This document shows, piece by piece, positions 10,301-23,060 of a stretch of 64,000 bases of DNA. Every line of letters starts with the position of its first letter. The stretch's first letter is position 1. Made by a program: the position numbers and the translations under genes. Below the pieces are notes generated by a model that was not told the origin of the DNA, ran no database searches, and saw nothing but the letters and a program-made list of their open reading frames with translations. Origin of the DNA: Apostichopus japonicus (taxonomy: Eukaryota > Echinodermata > Holothuroidea > Aspidochirotida > Stichopodidae); NCBI RefSeq assembly GCF_037975245.1, contig NC_092579.1, forward strand, positions 20,714,666-20,778,665, given 5' to 3'.

Positions 10301-13300
10301 GGAGAGGAGGGTCAGGGAGAAGACGGGGACGTCATGGTGGAGGAAGATCATGCAGGTTCAAGAAAGATCTCAACCATCATACCTGAGTTAAAAGTCGTTT
10401 CTGCAGGAGCCAAACAACCACTTTGACAAGATTCGCTGAATGCTCAGTTCTTTCGTAGTCATCCTGAAGGAGATACAAAGTAAAGAGGAAAAAGATGTAC
10501 CATCATTGTTGTCATGACAACTGGCTTTAAAATTGTGCTTCCCTTATCTGGTGCTTACAAAATTAAAATAGTTGGCCTTAAGCTTCGTACACTGAAGATT
10601 GTGGGACACAGGACATGGAAGAATAATAGTTCAATTTATCAAGAACTGCAGAACACAGACAATATGTTCAAATTGTTAAACAGTGTGCAAAGAGAAATAA
10701 ATAGCAAACTCTATTGGTACAAACCTACATCAATAAATTAGTTTGATTAAGTAAAATAAAAGCTCAACCGGTTGAAAAAACAAAATAGCTGTGATTTACA
10801 TTTAAAAAAAAATTTAAAGTATAGAAAATCCTTACAAGTTTTGATAAACGATGTTCCTTCAGAGGTGTCGGAAGTGAAAATTCCGCCAGAATTTTGGTGA
10901 GGAATTCAGATGGGAAGAGCTGGTGAAATTCCTCATGAAGAGCAGAATGCCTGAACAAAATAAAAACACTTGACAGTTGCTTACTGCAAATAAAAAAATC
11001 ACTTATTCTGTGACCTTGAAAACTTCAATGTCATTTGACAGGTCTATACTCCCAATCCATAGAGCTACTATACAACAATGCATAAAATGACAATGGCAGT
11101 CAAACCTCCATTCCACCCACCCCACCAACCAACGACACAACCAGATCTACCTGAATATAAAATCAAGGGGTTCTCATCCCTCCACCCCTTCCCCTCCCCA
11201 TGGGCTGACAGGATCACATTTTTGCTAAAACAGTTTTACATTCAAAACACAAACCCTTCAATCTTCATAGTTAAGATACTGCACTTGAAGAGGCACTCTG
11301 TGAAATTAAATTTCATCATTTTTTTCACAATTTTGTGATATATGCCTTTAAGAAAAGTGAAATAATGGTAGGATTTTCTCCAATAAAAAGTCAACTCACC
11401 TCTCCGTGGGTACTCTGGGTGATAAGATATATTCATTAGTTTCACATACAGGATAAATTACTGTAGCCTTCCCCCAGTAAACTAAATGTCCAACCAGTTG
11501 AAAAACCTGCAAAATGACATGGAAGGGGGAAAATGGGAATTTTTTGTATCGAAGCAATATTTTACAAATGGATAAATTATAGGAAACGATCCTTGTTTAA
11601 AATACATTTCATGTACTATATACTATACTGTTCTGTAACATAATATACTAATGTTTATCATTGCACCACCCCTAGCAGAGAAACTGCTTATATAGGGAAT
11701 GCCACTGACCAAGGGTGGATAGTTTTCCATTGTTCATTTTATTGTTACGGATACTATCATCATATTAACAGCATGAAAACATAACAAAATATCAATCCAA
11801 TCGTAGACTAAGTTTAACATCACTGCATAAGGCTAACTATTACACAGTTTGATGGTTGCCCTTTCATTGGTCATTTAGATCTTTCCTGTAAGGCTAAATA
11901 GTGGTGTAAGTCATCCTAGAAATTATTTGAAAACTAACTGGAAAACCACAAAAATATGTACTTTTGTTTGGAAGTGCTATACTAAACTTGCTCCTGAGTT
12001 TTCCCAGCATGGAAAGGTGTGCAAGTGTTTGTTAAAGGTGCCCAAGCTATAAATAGCATGAGCATTAGGTATTGTATGACCAATGTCAGCCAATGAAAGT
12101 TGCTAAATGTGGCATACCATAAAATGCCACCAAGCTGAAAGACTAATACTCACAGACATTGCGGTAGTAACCATTTTAATAAGCGCATTTCTTAGTTATG
12201 ATTTGGTACCTGCACAAGGAACCTTCTATTAAGTAAGCCTTCTATTTGTGGGTGGGGGGGGGCTCGCCCTTGGAAGAAACTGTCAGGTTCTACCAGACAC
12301 CTTTGGTCATTCTTACCTGTGACAAGTGGAGGTCTGTGTCAGATGCCAGCGCTTGTAGATTTTTCAGAGGAGATGCAAATTTGATGAGTCTTCTAAGTGC
12401 GGGCGAGCAGTCCATGGGGAGGGCCTCCCAAAGGTCACCGATGCGTTCCAGTAACAGAATGGCATGGTACGGTTTAATGGCTGACACACTCTCCTCCATC
12501 CCATTTTTCTGATACGGAGACAATTTTAAGAAGGAAGAATGATTTAGTAGAAGTAAAAGTAGTAAATTGTCCTGCCAAAGAAAGCTTCAAATTCGCCTTT
12601 CATCCACTCCTAAAAAAAGAGTCAGAGCATACTACAATAGTACAATGCAACACTATTACTACCAAATACTTAAAAACAGTACTGTGAATACCTGAAACAT
12701 GTCAGGAGTTATAGAACATCTGATATTTTTTCCTTTTGATTTTCTTTCTTACCTCTATCTTTAACATGTGGCTAACTTTGTGAACTTTATGGGGTAAACA
12801 GAAGCTGACTTCGATCCAGTTGTTGATAACCATGTGGCAAGTCCCGGTTTTGGTTAATCTGTCAGGGACGAGAAATTAAAAAACAAATAGAACATAAAGA
12901 AAGTAGCCTTAACAGGGTCGGTCATAACTTGGGGCTAGATAGCCAAATCGGTACGACAAACAACTTGATATTTTGAGGTCGCTGATTCAATTCCTGTTCT
13001 AGCCATACCCATCTGCATTCTTATTGCTTCAAACTTAACAATTCATATTTCGATGCGCTCACACCGAAAGGGTAAAAACTTAGCTTTCAAAAAACTGTCA
13101 AAGCTTAGGAAAGAAAGTACAAAACCTGAGAATGATCTTCATTGGCAATTAAATTAGAGTCCAAGCTTTAAAGCAGCTGCTCTCACATTTCATCAGGAAT
13201 GTTTCCTTTCCTTTCCTTGCAAATACTTGAGCACAAAATACATTATTTGGCTTTCTAGCATATTTTTGGGCCAATACATAAGATCTCTAAAGGGGGCTTA

Positions 13301-16300
13301 CCCTTGAAACACTCCAGCCAATCCTCTACATAACTTGCTTCTCTGCATCAAGAGCTTGAAAGGAGATTCCTCTGAATCTAGGAGAGGTAAAAAATAGTCA
13401 AAAGGAGATGCAGAGGCACAATCTGATGAGGAACTTCCAGCTCCTGCCATTGTTGAGGCCTTGAGGAAAGGGGTAGGCTAAGTATAGCTTTGATATGAAT
13501 ATTGGCACCCTACAAAAGCAGACATAACCAACAAGTCTTCCCTCGGTATTGGTCTGAAGCAGTGGTCCTCACCCTTTTTAGGCCATGATCTCAGAAACAG
13601 TTTTTGTTTCATTCAGTCATGACCCCCTCGATCATCACCACCATTATGCCCCGCCCCCCCCGGCCAAGTTTATAATTATATTGCCACTGGAATGTTTTAT
13701 AATGCCATTGTTGGCTCTGCTTCCTTGCCACAAGTTTGTCAATCTTGGCATAAAGACGCGACAATCAGACAATGGAATCCTGAGATTGGTACACAGATTA
13801 CAAACTGTAGTGCAAACAGAAGTTCGGTAATAATTGGGCACTGTACAATTTATCGTTGTAGGTTTCTAGTCTGCCATTGGTAAACCTGAACATTTGTTTT
13901 GCAACCCAATGTTTGGGTCCCGACTTATAGGTTGTGAACCATCAGTCTAAAGTACCCTGTGTGATACAGATGGGTGAGGGAGGGGAGGGGACCAACTCCT
14001 CCACCCACCTCGATTTCATGTTTTTAATTTATTTCATTGCACTTAATAATACTTACCTTCAGGCATGGCAGCAACCTCATCCATGGTGGTGTGCACCACT
14101 ACTGCTTGGCGTGAAAGATAGCCACATCGCCTCTCTTCGTGCTTTAGTGCCACCGCTAATCGTTTGCTCAGGTCCTGATAGCACTGGATCAAGGATGGAT
14201 GGGAATCAGCCTACAGGAAAGTGGACCAAGAAGTTTTAATTCATTAAATGGTGCCCAAGAGGAGGGGGGTGGGGCACAGTTAGATCATGGTGAAAGCGAT
14301 ACAAATTATTTTCAATTGCGTAGTGTAATATATTATGTGCTCATAACAACTGCAAGTACAAGCATGTATTATTTTGTTTTAGAATGTCAGTGTCCTCGAA
14401 AGTGACACTGCAACCTGTTGCCTAGCAACAGCAGACTGTCACTCTTCATTCCAAAAATGTTGTGTTTCTAGGGAGCATGCTAACGGAGACAACTGTTTCT
14501 TATTGGGAAATAAAGGATGGTTAGGAATGGTCAAATGATGCCATATCAGCAAGTCAGAAGCAAAAATGAAATTAACAGATAGAAAGGAAGTTTTAGAATT
14601 TGTATAAATGAATGCTAGACTAGCAAAGATAACAACCTCAAGCCTGGATCAAGTCATTTTGATACATCAATGCTTAAAATGCTAAAAAAAATCTGAAAAT
14701 GATGACATAAAACCCAAAATTCCACTTACATGAAGAACAAAAACCACATTGAACATGATCATGGTTGCTTGGACTGAGACTGATGAGGTTACCTCCTCCC
14801 TCTGGGAACAACAAAAAACAGACAAAAATGAGAGTTATGAATAAAAAAAACAGTATTGTAAAGTGGAAACATAATGAAATAAGATAAACAACATATTTTC
14901 AGCATGTTACTTGTATTACAGCATATGTCTTCAGTATAAGAATCCTATTGTGTAATAGTTACATAGACCTGTGAAATGAGGGGGACAGTCCACAACATGA
15001 AGAGGAGGGTTGTGGAGGGGGTGGGGAGGGGGTGGGGAGGGGTGCATCCTCTTCTTACTACCGCAAGTTGAAAGTCTTGTCTATGTAGCTCAGTTGAAAA
15101 CTTTTGCAACTAAGACAGACACTGCCCAGCTCACACTTAAGTATCTTGGTTTATGCCACTGACATCATGGGCTTCACTATAGTGGTGTGGGGGTGTGTAG
15201 CACCCTGTCCCCATCCATACGTTATTTTCACTGGGCCAGAGGGAGGGCTGTCAGAATAAATATTACTGTTTATAGGAAAGTCAAAATGTACTTGGGGAAC
15301 TGACATTGTATTATCAAGAAGTCCACTTTTTACCATTTTGACATTCCACAATTCATCTGAAATTTTATTATGTTTTTTCCCAAACTTTGACAAGTTATCT
15401 GATAATTTTGAAGATTTATCTTAAACATGTAACAGATCAGTATGTTGCATTAGTCAGGAAAATACCAGTCAGAACTTGATTTTAGCCAGAATACTTTTTA
15501 AGCACTGGCCATTTTTTTGGTTTAGCAAGTGGCTAAAATTGTGAAGTTCTAGACCGTCTATATACTGTACAGTATATATATATGATCAGCCTTAAAAACA
15601 ATAAATGAGTTTAGTGACATAATTGAACTATATTTAGTACATACACCAATAAATGAAAACAACACTTACCCATCTCTGGTTGACATCCTGTACCAAGGTA
15701 GGGAAGCCAACAAACTTCACGTCGTCGACTGTCAGCTCAAATGGTCGCTTGCATAGTTGTGTCTTTGGAGTCAGAATGATGGCAAGAATTTTGTCTGTGA
15801 AGCTGAAAACAAGAATTGAACATTAGCCAGTGGTAAAGTTATAAAAAATGGATTGAAATGGAATGGGAAGAAACTAATTTTCACATGGATGAGTCTGGAA
15901 GACTTCTGGCAAGCAAAAGTCATCAATAGCTTGAGCAGCTTCCTACAATGTTCAGGATATTTTCATAATATTAGATGACATAATCTCGTTCAAAATCATG
16001 TGCTCCTCTAGGGAATAATTTAGTGACGAACGTTTTGTAGCAAGTTTTTGTCTCATATAAAATACTATGATTCCTGTTTAAACAAAAAAAAAAGCTATTT
16101 ATCTTTGGTGTAGCAATTGGAGCTATTTTGGATATCATGTTGGGATGCGATACTGGATAAACTAGTATACCCTGTCCTCTAAGATATCAAGGACCAAACT
16201 TACTGCACTTACAAGATAGAAAGTTTTTTATGCACCAAGGAAGATCAGGTACTAGGAGATTTATACACATGCAAACATAGATCTGACCAAATAAGACAAA

Positions 16301-19300
16301 TTTAAGTTTAAAGTTTCCTAGTTGTTTAAAGGGATTTTCAAAACCTTGAAAGGTATGTACACTAAATCATTCATTTTAAAGGAGAAACTAACCCAAGCAT
16401 CATACAATATCTTTAAAATGCCATATACATATATGTTTGGTGTCAAAACTCCCCAAACAATGCCAAGAAAACTCTTATCTCTTTGAGACACAATAAAGGA
16501 TAACAGTCATGGCAATTGAGGGAGCTACACATTTTAAATTTAAGAGGTCATACAGTACTCCTACTGCCAATAGGAGTTTGGCTATTCCAGTTGAATTTAC
16601 ATTTATAATTTCAGGAAAAAGCAGGATTTATTCAATGTAGTCATGAATGCTGTTTTCCTTATTTAATCTTAACACTTGCAAGACAGTCCTGTCAATGAAA
16701 GCACAAACAGGTCAAACTTTGAATGGTTGTCCAAAAAAAAAGGCTTTGGTGGTCGTTTGGCAGACAACTAGTTCACATAAATTTTAGATTGCATTTCAAT
16801 AAATATCCCCAAAACATGAAAAATGATAATTTGGTAGCATCCCCCTTCACTCTGGAGATACAAAAATTGAAACAAAACAAGTGGTAGGCCTATATGATCG
16901 ACCTGAAGAGGAGTTTTTAGACCCAACACGTGGTCTTCTACTCACGAAACCTTCACATCTCTCCTAGGGTGTACATATTGCTCATTCTTTGTTATTACAC
17001 TGTATTTTTCCGGAAACCAAATTTGTTGTTCGGAAAACCAAAAACAGAGATCTAGTTGTCAGTAGGAAACAATTTGTCAAAAATTTGCCCTGATATAATA
17101 CTTGAAAGAAAAAAACATGAACACTTCAAGAACTGGTGCCTCAGTGACATCATTTTTGGACTTGTTTAAGTCAAATGTCTTGAATGTGAAGGAAATAAAA
17201 ATCCTTGTTTCTCCTCAATGAGCATATCTAAGGGAAATTTAGAGTACAAAATTTTGTGCAGCAGTTTGAAGGTACTGAAGTTTGTCTTTTATGGTGGCAT
17301 ACTCCAAATAGAGTCTATAATCTATATCAATCTGCCCGAGTGTACTCCATCAGGAAAAGTGCTGAAAAGCATCAGGAGAACATCATGCTTGATGTTTTCA
17401 AACAAAATCTGTTTTTTTGTGGCTTACATGTAAGAGTACACAAATGGAAGTACATGGTACAAAAAAGACCACTTTAAGACTCTCAGGAGCAGCATATAAA
17501 AATTGTTTACTACTGAGTGAAGAGATTTGTTTACAGTCCATCTATCAATGAAAATTGCAGACCTTTATAATATACTTTGATTCCTAAGTGCAAAACTGCT
17601 ACTTCATCTTCGCATTTGCACAGTATAGCAACATGAAATCTAAGCTAACTAACAGGAATTTTCTCGTCAAATAATTTCAAAAAACATTGACCATACCAAG
17701 TGAAAATACCGTCTGAAGCAGCGGTTCGTTTTGGGTTACCCGGTAAATCGTCCTGTGCATGGAGTGCAAATCTGTTGGTTTTCGATATACCTGGATAGAG
17801 GATAGAGGTAAGAGAATTTCATTGCAATTCAGAAGAAAAAAGGTTTTGAGTACTTTCTCATATACATACAGGAATACACACTCCAACTGCAGGGTTGGAA
17901 ACCCTGACAGAATATCCCACAAATGCAGTTGCTATGTACAGTAGTTACAATAATTTCCAGCTCTTGTTCATGAAGTGGACAACCAATCACTCCTATACTT
18001 TTCAATGAAAAAAAAAGGTCACACACTCTCTTGGTCTTATTTTTCTATACCTCTTGGTCTATTATCTGTTCTATTCTTGTATATTTTTATTTCTTACTTT
18101 TTGCACAATCTTTTCAAACTCTGTTTAGCCATTGCCATTTCACTTATTAACTTTAGTCCACAATTATACCCACTGCAGGTTCTCTCAAGTAGTTATAGCA
18201 ATGTTTTAAATAAGCTACAACTGCTTGAATTTAATAATATATAGGAATAGCAGGGTAATGAATCATCAAGAAAATGTTGGTTAAAATTTAATTCTGGTGT
18301 CTCATTCGGACAACAAAAGTGTTCTGTTTCTGGCTTCCTGGCTAGTTTGAAACAGGTGGGACAAAACGGCAAGCTACTTGTTATTTGATAAAATGTATTC
18401 TCTTGTAACTTTGCTACAGATTCAAGTTTAATTATGATTAACTTGTGTTTGTTTGTGTAGGGTAATGTGCTTACTGTTATTAGTTCTTCGTACACTGAGG
18501 CTACCAGTTGGTTCTGTGACTTTTAGTATCATAATTAGTAATTTTCTATGATCAAGCTTTGTTTACAACCTCTAGTCCTGATAATTTTAGATAATCAATA
18601 TTTCACTGCACTATAACATTTCTTTATAGTTGGATTGAGAATGTTCAATCCTGCAACATCCTACAAGCATTTAGAGCGATGGCACTTCAAAATTTATTAC
18701 AAAACGATGCCTGCAGGCATGACCAACATTACGGCCTGTAGTGTGAGATTAAGACCTCACCCTAACATTTAAAAGGATACCCGAGAAGAAAAACTATGTT
18801 TGACTGATGAAAGGATGACACATTATAAGCATTTTGGTCAAATTTGCATCCCATGGCATTCTCACACTGCATTTTCGAGATATTGGAATTGCCAGTTTGT
18901 ACTTCTTGAAGGGAAAAGAGTAATGTCTCAGATTGTCATCAACATTTTGTTATTCACTTTATTGGTTTGACACTAGTTGGAGAGGGTTCCAATTTAACCT
19001 ATGGGGATTAGCAATAAGTAAATTATATAACAATGAATCTGGAAGTGCATTCAGGCTGAGATGCAAAATTATCATTATATTTTCAAGAAAATCTTAAAAG
19101 AATTGTGAGTGTACTTCTTTGACATCACACCTGTTGCTTCAAGTTCACTTCTGCTGCAAACTGTGTCAACTTTCAAATGTTTTCAACTAAAACATAACAG
19201 GTTTGCATAGGAACGCAAATTTCAGCAGTTCTTAACAGTTAGGATAGAATATAAATTTGGCCGTGGCTATTCTTACGACTAGTCGTAACAATAATTTATA

Positions 19301-19937
19301 AACTATTCTTACGACATCGGGGAATTCATCCGCAGTAAAGTAAATAAAGCAACTGCGCATGTAGTAGGGGTAACCCTAACCCTAACCCTACCCCTAATTC
19401 TAACCCTAACCCTAACCGGAAATTATTGTTACTCCTGGTCGTAATAATAGTACTCCTGGTCATAAAAATAGCCACTGCGCATGCGTAATCGGAAATTATT
19501 CTAACGACTAGTCGTAAGAATAGCCACTTTGTATAAATTTCCTGGTACTCTTTAACTGTAGCAGACGCAGGAGTGTCGTTAATTATATCATATCCGATTA
19601 TATTGTCACTTCATCGATCCGGCGAAGATTACAAGTGGCAACGCACATAGCTTCAAACGCTTTACTAACTTGTGACATGAGCGTTGTTTCTCTATATAAC
19701 ATATGTAGTGAAACACCTCCCTGTACAGAAAACGTTATTGGTTGGGGCAAGTACCTGATCGATAACTACCGTGTTGCTAGAATTAGTCATGTTATTACTG
19801 AAAAGTTGCAGATTATTACCATTGGGAGCTGTTTCGTTACTGGTCTCAACCTTATATGGATATCTGAAGAGTAGTAAGTCTCCTTTTGAACCAGACGACA
19901 CGAGAACAATCCCCAAAGGGGTGCATTTATCAGCCAT
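7374..19937 (-). CDS. NPRL3: NPRL3, GATOR1 complex subunit (14 coding exons, 585 aa)
   Basis: Exons in coding order: 19851-19937, 17697-17790, 15670-15794, 14730-14801, 14057-14210, 13302-13377, 12753-12858, 12317-12508, 11400-11506, 10836-10950, 10383-10463, 9401-9596, 8343-8532, 7374-7536. They total 1758 bp in frame with GT/AG at every junction; human NPRL3 is about 569 aa. The product resembles NPRL3 throughout: N-terminal longin-type start ([20 protein letters not shown]), then [32 protein letters not shown], and the C-terminal [15 protein letters not shown] and [14 protein letters not shown]. With NPRL2 and DEPDC5 the family forms GATOR1, the GAP for RagA/B that restrains mTORC1 at the lysosome when amino acids are short. 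The start at MADKC is chosen by homology; an in-frame ATG lies eight codons upstream. Exon 3 has a tandem acceptor (15794 chosen because it keeps phase). Introns hold several MITEs. Confidence 0.95.
7728..7752. repeat. Short inverted repeat in NPRL3 intron 13
   Basis: A perfect 9-bp match, ttgcatagc (7728-7736) and gctatgcaa (7744-7752), around a T-rich loop. No function is inferred. Confidence 0.6.
12933..13005 (+). repeat. tRNA-like relic (73 nt), probably a SINE head
   Basis: The ends ggctaga and tctagcc form a perfect 7-bp acceptor-like stem exactly one tRNA length apart, followed by A. An A-box-like tagccaaatcggta and a B-box-like gattcaattcc sit at the right places. The D, anticodon and T stems have several mispairs, so I call a decayed tRNA-derived sequence and not a working tRNA gene. 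It lies in NPRL3 intron 6, antisense to the gene. Confidence 0.45.
13560..13944. mobile_element. Non-autonomous hAT-like element with 8-bp target duplication
   Basis: The left end is cagtggtcctcaccc and the right end ...gggtcccgacttatag + gttgtgaaccatca, typical of hAT-type termini. It is flanked by gtctgaag (13552-13559) and gtctaaag (13945-13952), an 8-bp duplication with one mismatch. There is no transposase inside. It is inserted in NPRL3 intron 5. Confidence 0.65.
15001..15043 (+). other. G-rich potential quadruplex tract
   Basis: Repeated gtggggagggg units give more than four runs of three or more G within 45 bases on the plus strand. It lies in NPRL3 intron 3, on the strand that is template for NPRL3 transcription. 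Confidence 0.6.
19259..19532. mobile_element. MITE with 35-bp terminal inverted repeats and a telomere-like core
   Basis: The arms 19263-19297 and 19493-19527 are inverted copies (33 of 35 match) beginning gtggctattcttacgactag. ATAAATTT occurs on both sides (19251-19258 and 19533-19540), a plausible 8-bp target duplication. The element carries no coding capacity and sits in NPRL3 intron 1. Confidence 0.7.
19371..19417. repeat. Interstitial TTAGGG-type repeats inside the MITE
   Basis: A run of about seven (TAACCC) units, two of them imperfect, equals TTAGGG on the minus strand. Being bounded by MITE arms, it is part of a transposed unit and not a chromosome end. Confidence 0.85.
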
Positions 19938-21788
19938 CGTTGCCTTCCGAGGGCAAAACAATTCTTTTAATCATTATTTTGTGACCAATTTCCTATAGCA
20001 CATGCTAGCTGAGATATATGCATCAATCAAACTACTAGAACCATTATACGGTATACTAATTATACAATGTTTCCGGTGTGGCAGTACATTTCGTCTCCCA
20101 TGTCACTATACTCTGGTACATGTTGTCCTTGTCTCACTAGGACAGTTAATCATTGATTTTCAGAATATTTGTTCTCCCCGCACCTCTAACAATAGGCCTG
20201 CTGGGTACTAGTCTCTCTGGCGAAATATACTGCTACACCGGCACAACCACGGCTAATTTTCACTTCAGACCTACGCCACATGCGCCCTGCATACGTTGCA
20301 TGCACACCTCCCTACTGGGTGTTCCCCTTCTTCTGTCACCATACAGTGGGAGTGAACAACCCCAAGGACTAGCATGACCCTGGGGGAGTGTAAGGAGACT
20401 CGGCAATCATGCGCACAGCAGGCTAGTTAGAGAATAAACCCTGACTATAGCATATATATACCGGCGTCAAGGGACGTGTGGTATTTCAGGGAAGCCTATT
20501 TTCGTGTAGCCCGAGTAATTTCTATTCTTTCTTTCCTTTTTCTTTTTTAATTGTTCAAGTGTTTTATTTACTTATGATATTTTTATTTGCACATCATCAG
20601 TCTATGTATAGTTTACACACATATCGTCCAACAACTCTCATTCCAGTATAAAAAACCACACAAAATATCCGACACGTGGCGCTTGATCGAGAACCCCGAT
20701 ACATGGTTTGAAGTGGGAGGGAGGGGGGGGGGCAGGGCAGGAGCCATAATCGTTCAATGGTGTTTAACGATTTAGAATCGCAACCGATGCCAGTGTCACC
20801 ACGTCCGCAAGAAGATCATTGCTGACGTATTAATTATAAGGTATATGAAACGAAATATTGATTCCTCGATGCCGTGACACTCTTCATAATTGTCCGTGTA
20901 TGGGTCGCAAGTACGTAATACAAAACGAGAAAGGAACTCTTTCAGATATTTGAGAAGATATTTTGAGAAGATTTTTTGTTACCCAGGAGCTCCATAATTT
21001 AGGTGAGGGGAAATACGTTAGTTCTCCCGCCAACTACAAAAGTAATGGATATGTCCCTTGTCTTCAAATCCATCTCCCAATCGACGCCCATGACTGGAAT
21101 TAACCTTCCCACCCCTCCCTGTATAGTTCCTCATACGAAATAGTTCAAGTGTCTACGTCTTCAATTCTAGTAGCAGTATATCCATGCAAATCTTTCTATA
21201 TCAGTCGAAATGAAATCAAAATGAAAATCTATACTCTCCTTCTGCAACTAAAAGTCGGCTATATAGTATGGAGCTGCTATAACATTATGCATTGACCCAG
21301 ACGATGTCGATAAAATGGAAAAAAATATACATGAATAAAATGTAAATGACACTACATTAAATTTCGGTATGATACCTATTGCTACCTCCACTATCTCTTT
21401 ATACAAATTATTTATCACATCTTACATGTGATTACTGGTGAGTAACTTACCAGAGCCTCGAAAGACTAAACTTTTATTGGCAGGCAGCTCGCCTGTCACT
21501 TATGAGTGAACAAAGCCACGTATCGATTCGAATCAGAAATCTCCACCCACTAGAAACAGATGATCAATTAAACGTTTTAATTTCATTGAACGGTAATTAA
21601 TCGGCCTGACTTTATCAGGAAGTTTCTATTTGTCCGAGTAAAAAAAGGATATTTCCCTTGCTAAAAACCACCGGGAATTCAGGTTTACCCCGAACAAGGA
21701 ATACCAAACAATAACTCAAGTTTCCACGAAGCAATAAACAAACATTGCAAATACCATTATTGTACCCTAGGGTAAAGAGACGTAAGGG
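19938..21788. other. Intergenic, NPRL3 upstream region
   Basis: Together with 22159-23060 this separates the divergently transcribed NPRL3 and ankyrin gene, so it should hold both promoters. I do not see a convincing TATA box or 5'UTR exon. The rest is AT-rich with a few G/C tracts. Confidence 0.5.
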
Positions 21789-22158
21789 CATAGGCGTAGG
21801 AGGCGGGGAGCTGGGGGGCTGCAGCCCCCAACCAAATATTTTTCTGAAATTCGAGCAATATGCTGAGAATTTTTCGGGCACCTACTGAGAGAAAAATAAA
21901 GTGCAATGTGTTTTTAATGGTTAAACTTATATTATTATTATCATTATTATTGTAAAGACTTCCCCCAAGTTATAGCAATTTTGGAAGGGTAATAACAAGG
22001 CATATGATTGTATGCTATTGGCATGCGATGTAATAACCGATGCATGTCGTATATGATATGCACATTCAAATGTTGAAAATTTTGGTTATACTTTTCGGGC
22101 AAGTCGTTACAGCCCCCCCCCCCCCCCCCCCAATCAAATTGGGCTCCTATGCCTATAT
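21789..22158. mobile_element. MITE, CATAGGCGTAGGAG family, copy 1
   Basis: The ends are inverted: cataggcgtaggag at the left and ctcctatgcctata at the right. Inside are ggggggctgcagccccc, ctgagaatttttcgggca and a run of 19 C (22113-22131). Copies recur inverted at 50191-50620 and in part at 50843-50926. There is no coding region. Target duplication is unclear (acgtaaggg against gcgttaggg). Confidence 0.65.
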
Positions 22159-23060
22159 ATGCGTTAGGGTACAGGCAATACGTGAATATGTCGTTGTAAA
22201 TATTTTTCACAAGTTTCCACAAAGTGATTAATTGGTGTTAGCAAATTTATAACGACTTCATCAAGTTCGTAAATCAATCCTTCATTCAGGTGCAAAATAT
22301 AAAACAAAAATGCTATATATCAAATGTAAACAATTTAACATTAAGCAACAAAATGATCAACTGGCAGCCTGTGCCTGGCAGCATGTGCTAAAGTAATACG
22401 AAATGTTGCTAAATACTTCAATAATCCCTTCTTTCAGCGATTGAGTACGGTACAGTATCTATTCTTATAATCGTATATACGTAAGTTTACTCCGAAAACA
22501 CGTCACTCAACCTCTCATCGATAATGAGAAGAATACAGATTTTGCTTTAAGAAAATGACCAACCCGTTTCTGTAACAAACAAAGTGCAATTACAAGACGA
22601 AAACAAATGGTGAATTGTGGGACTCGTCACCCGTGACGATTGACAACGGATTAAACTGACGACACGGTAGTTGGGCGGGGAAGGAAATATAGGAGATTGG
22701 GAATAAATTGTATCACGTCATTGTTGATAATGTCAATCAAACTTAAGCAGGATTTAAGTTTTGAAATGGTGCTTCCAGGAAGACATTTCAAAAGATAGTT
22801 TAAGAAAAGAAAGAAATTGGTAAGTGAAACCATGACGCACTAGTTTATTGGATAAATAGATGTTTAAATAGGGTGCCATTTTGATGGAAGGTATAGGTTC
22901 GGCTCGGATCACCATTCAGTTCTGTTTTGAACTTCAACTCGAAAAGTTAACCTTAAACTCGTACTTAACCTATTTCCATTCGTTCTATCCTTTTGGTATT
23001 TGTTTGAAGTTTTTTTTTTAAATTTCAAGTTAAGTTAACCTAGAACAGCTTTTTTGGAAC

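Noticed and set aside
12933-13005. Functional tRNA-Ser gene
   Set aside because: D, anticodon and T stems have several mispairs; more likely a tRNA-derived relic.
19371-19417. Chromosome end (telomere)
   Set aside because: Only about seven units, bounded by MITE arms and unique intron sequence on both sides.
7374-19937. Globin genes or globin enhancers next to NPRL3, as in vertebrates
   Set aside because: No globin-like exon is visible on either side in this window, and non-coding enhancer homology cannot be judged by eye.
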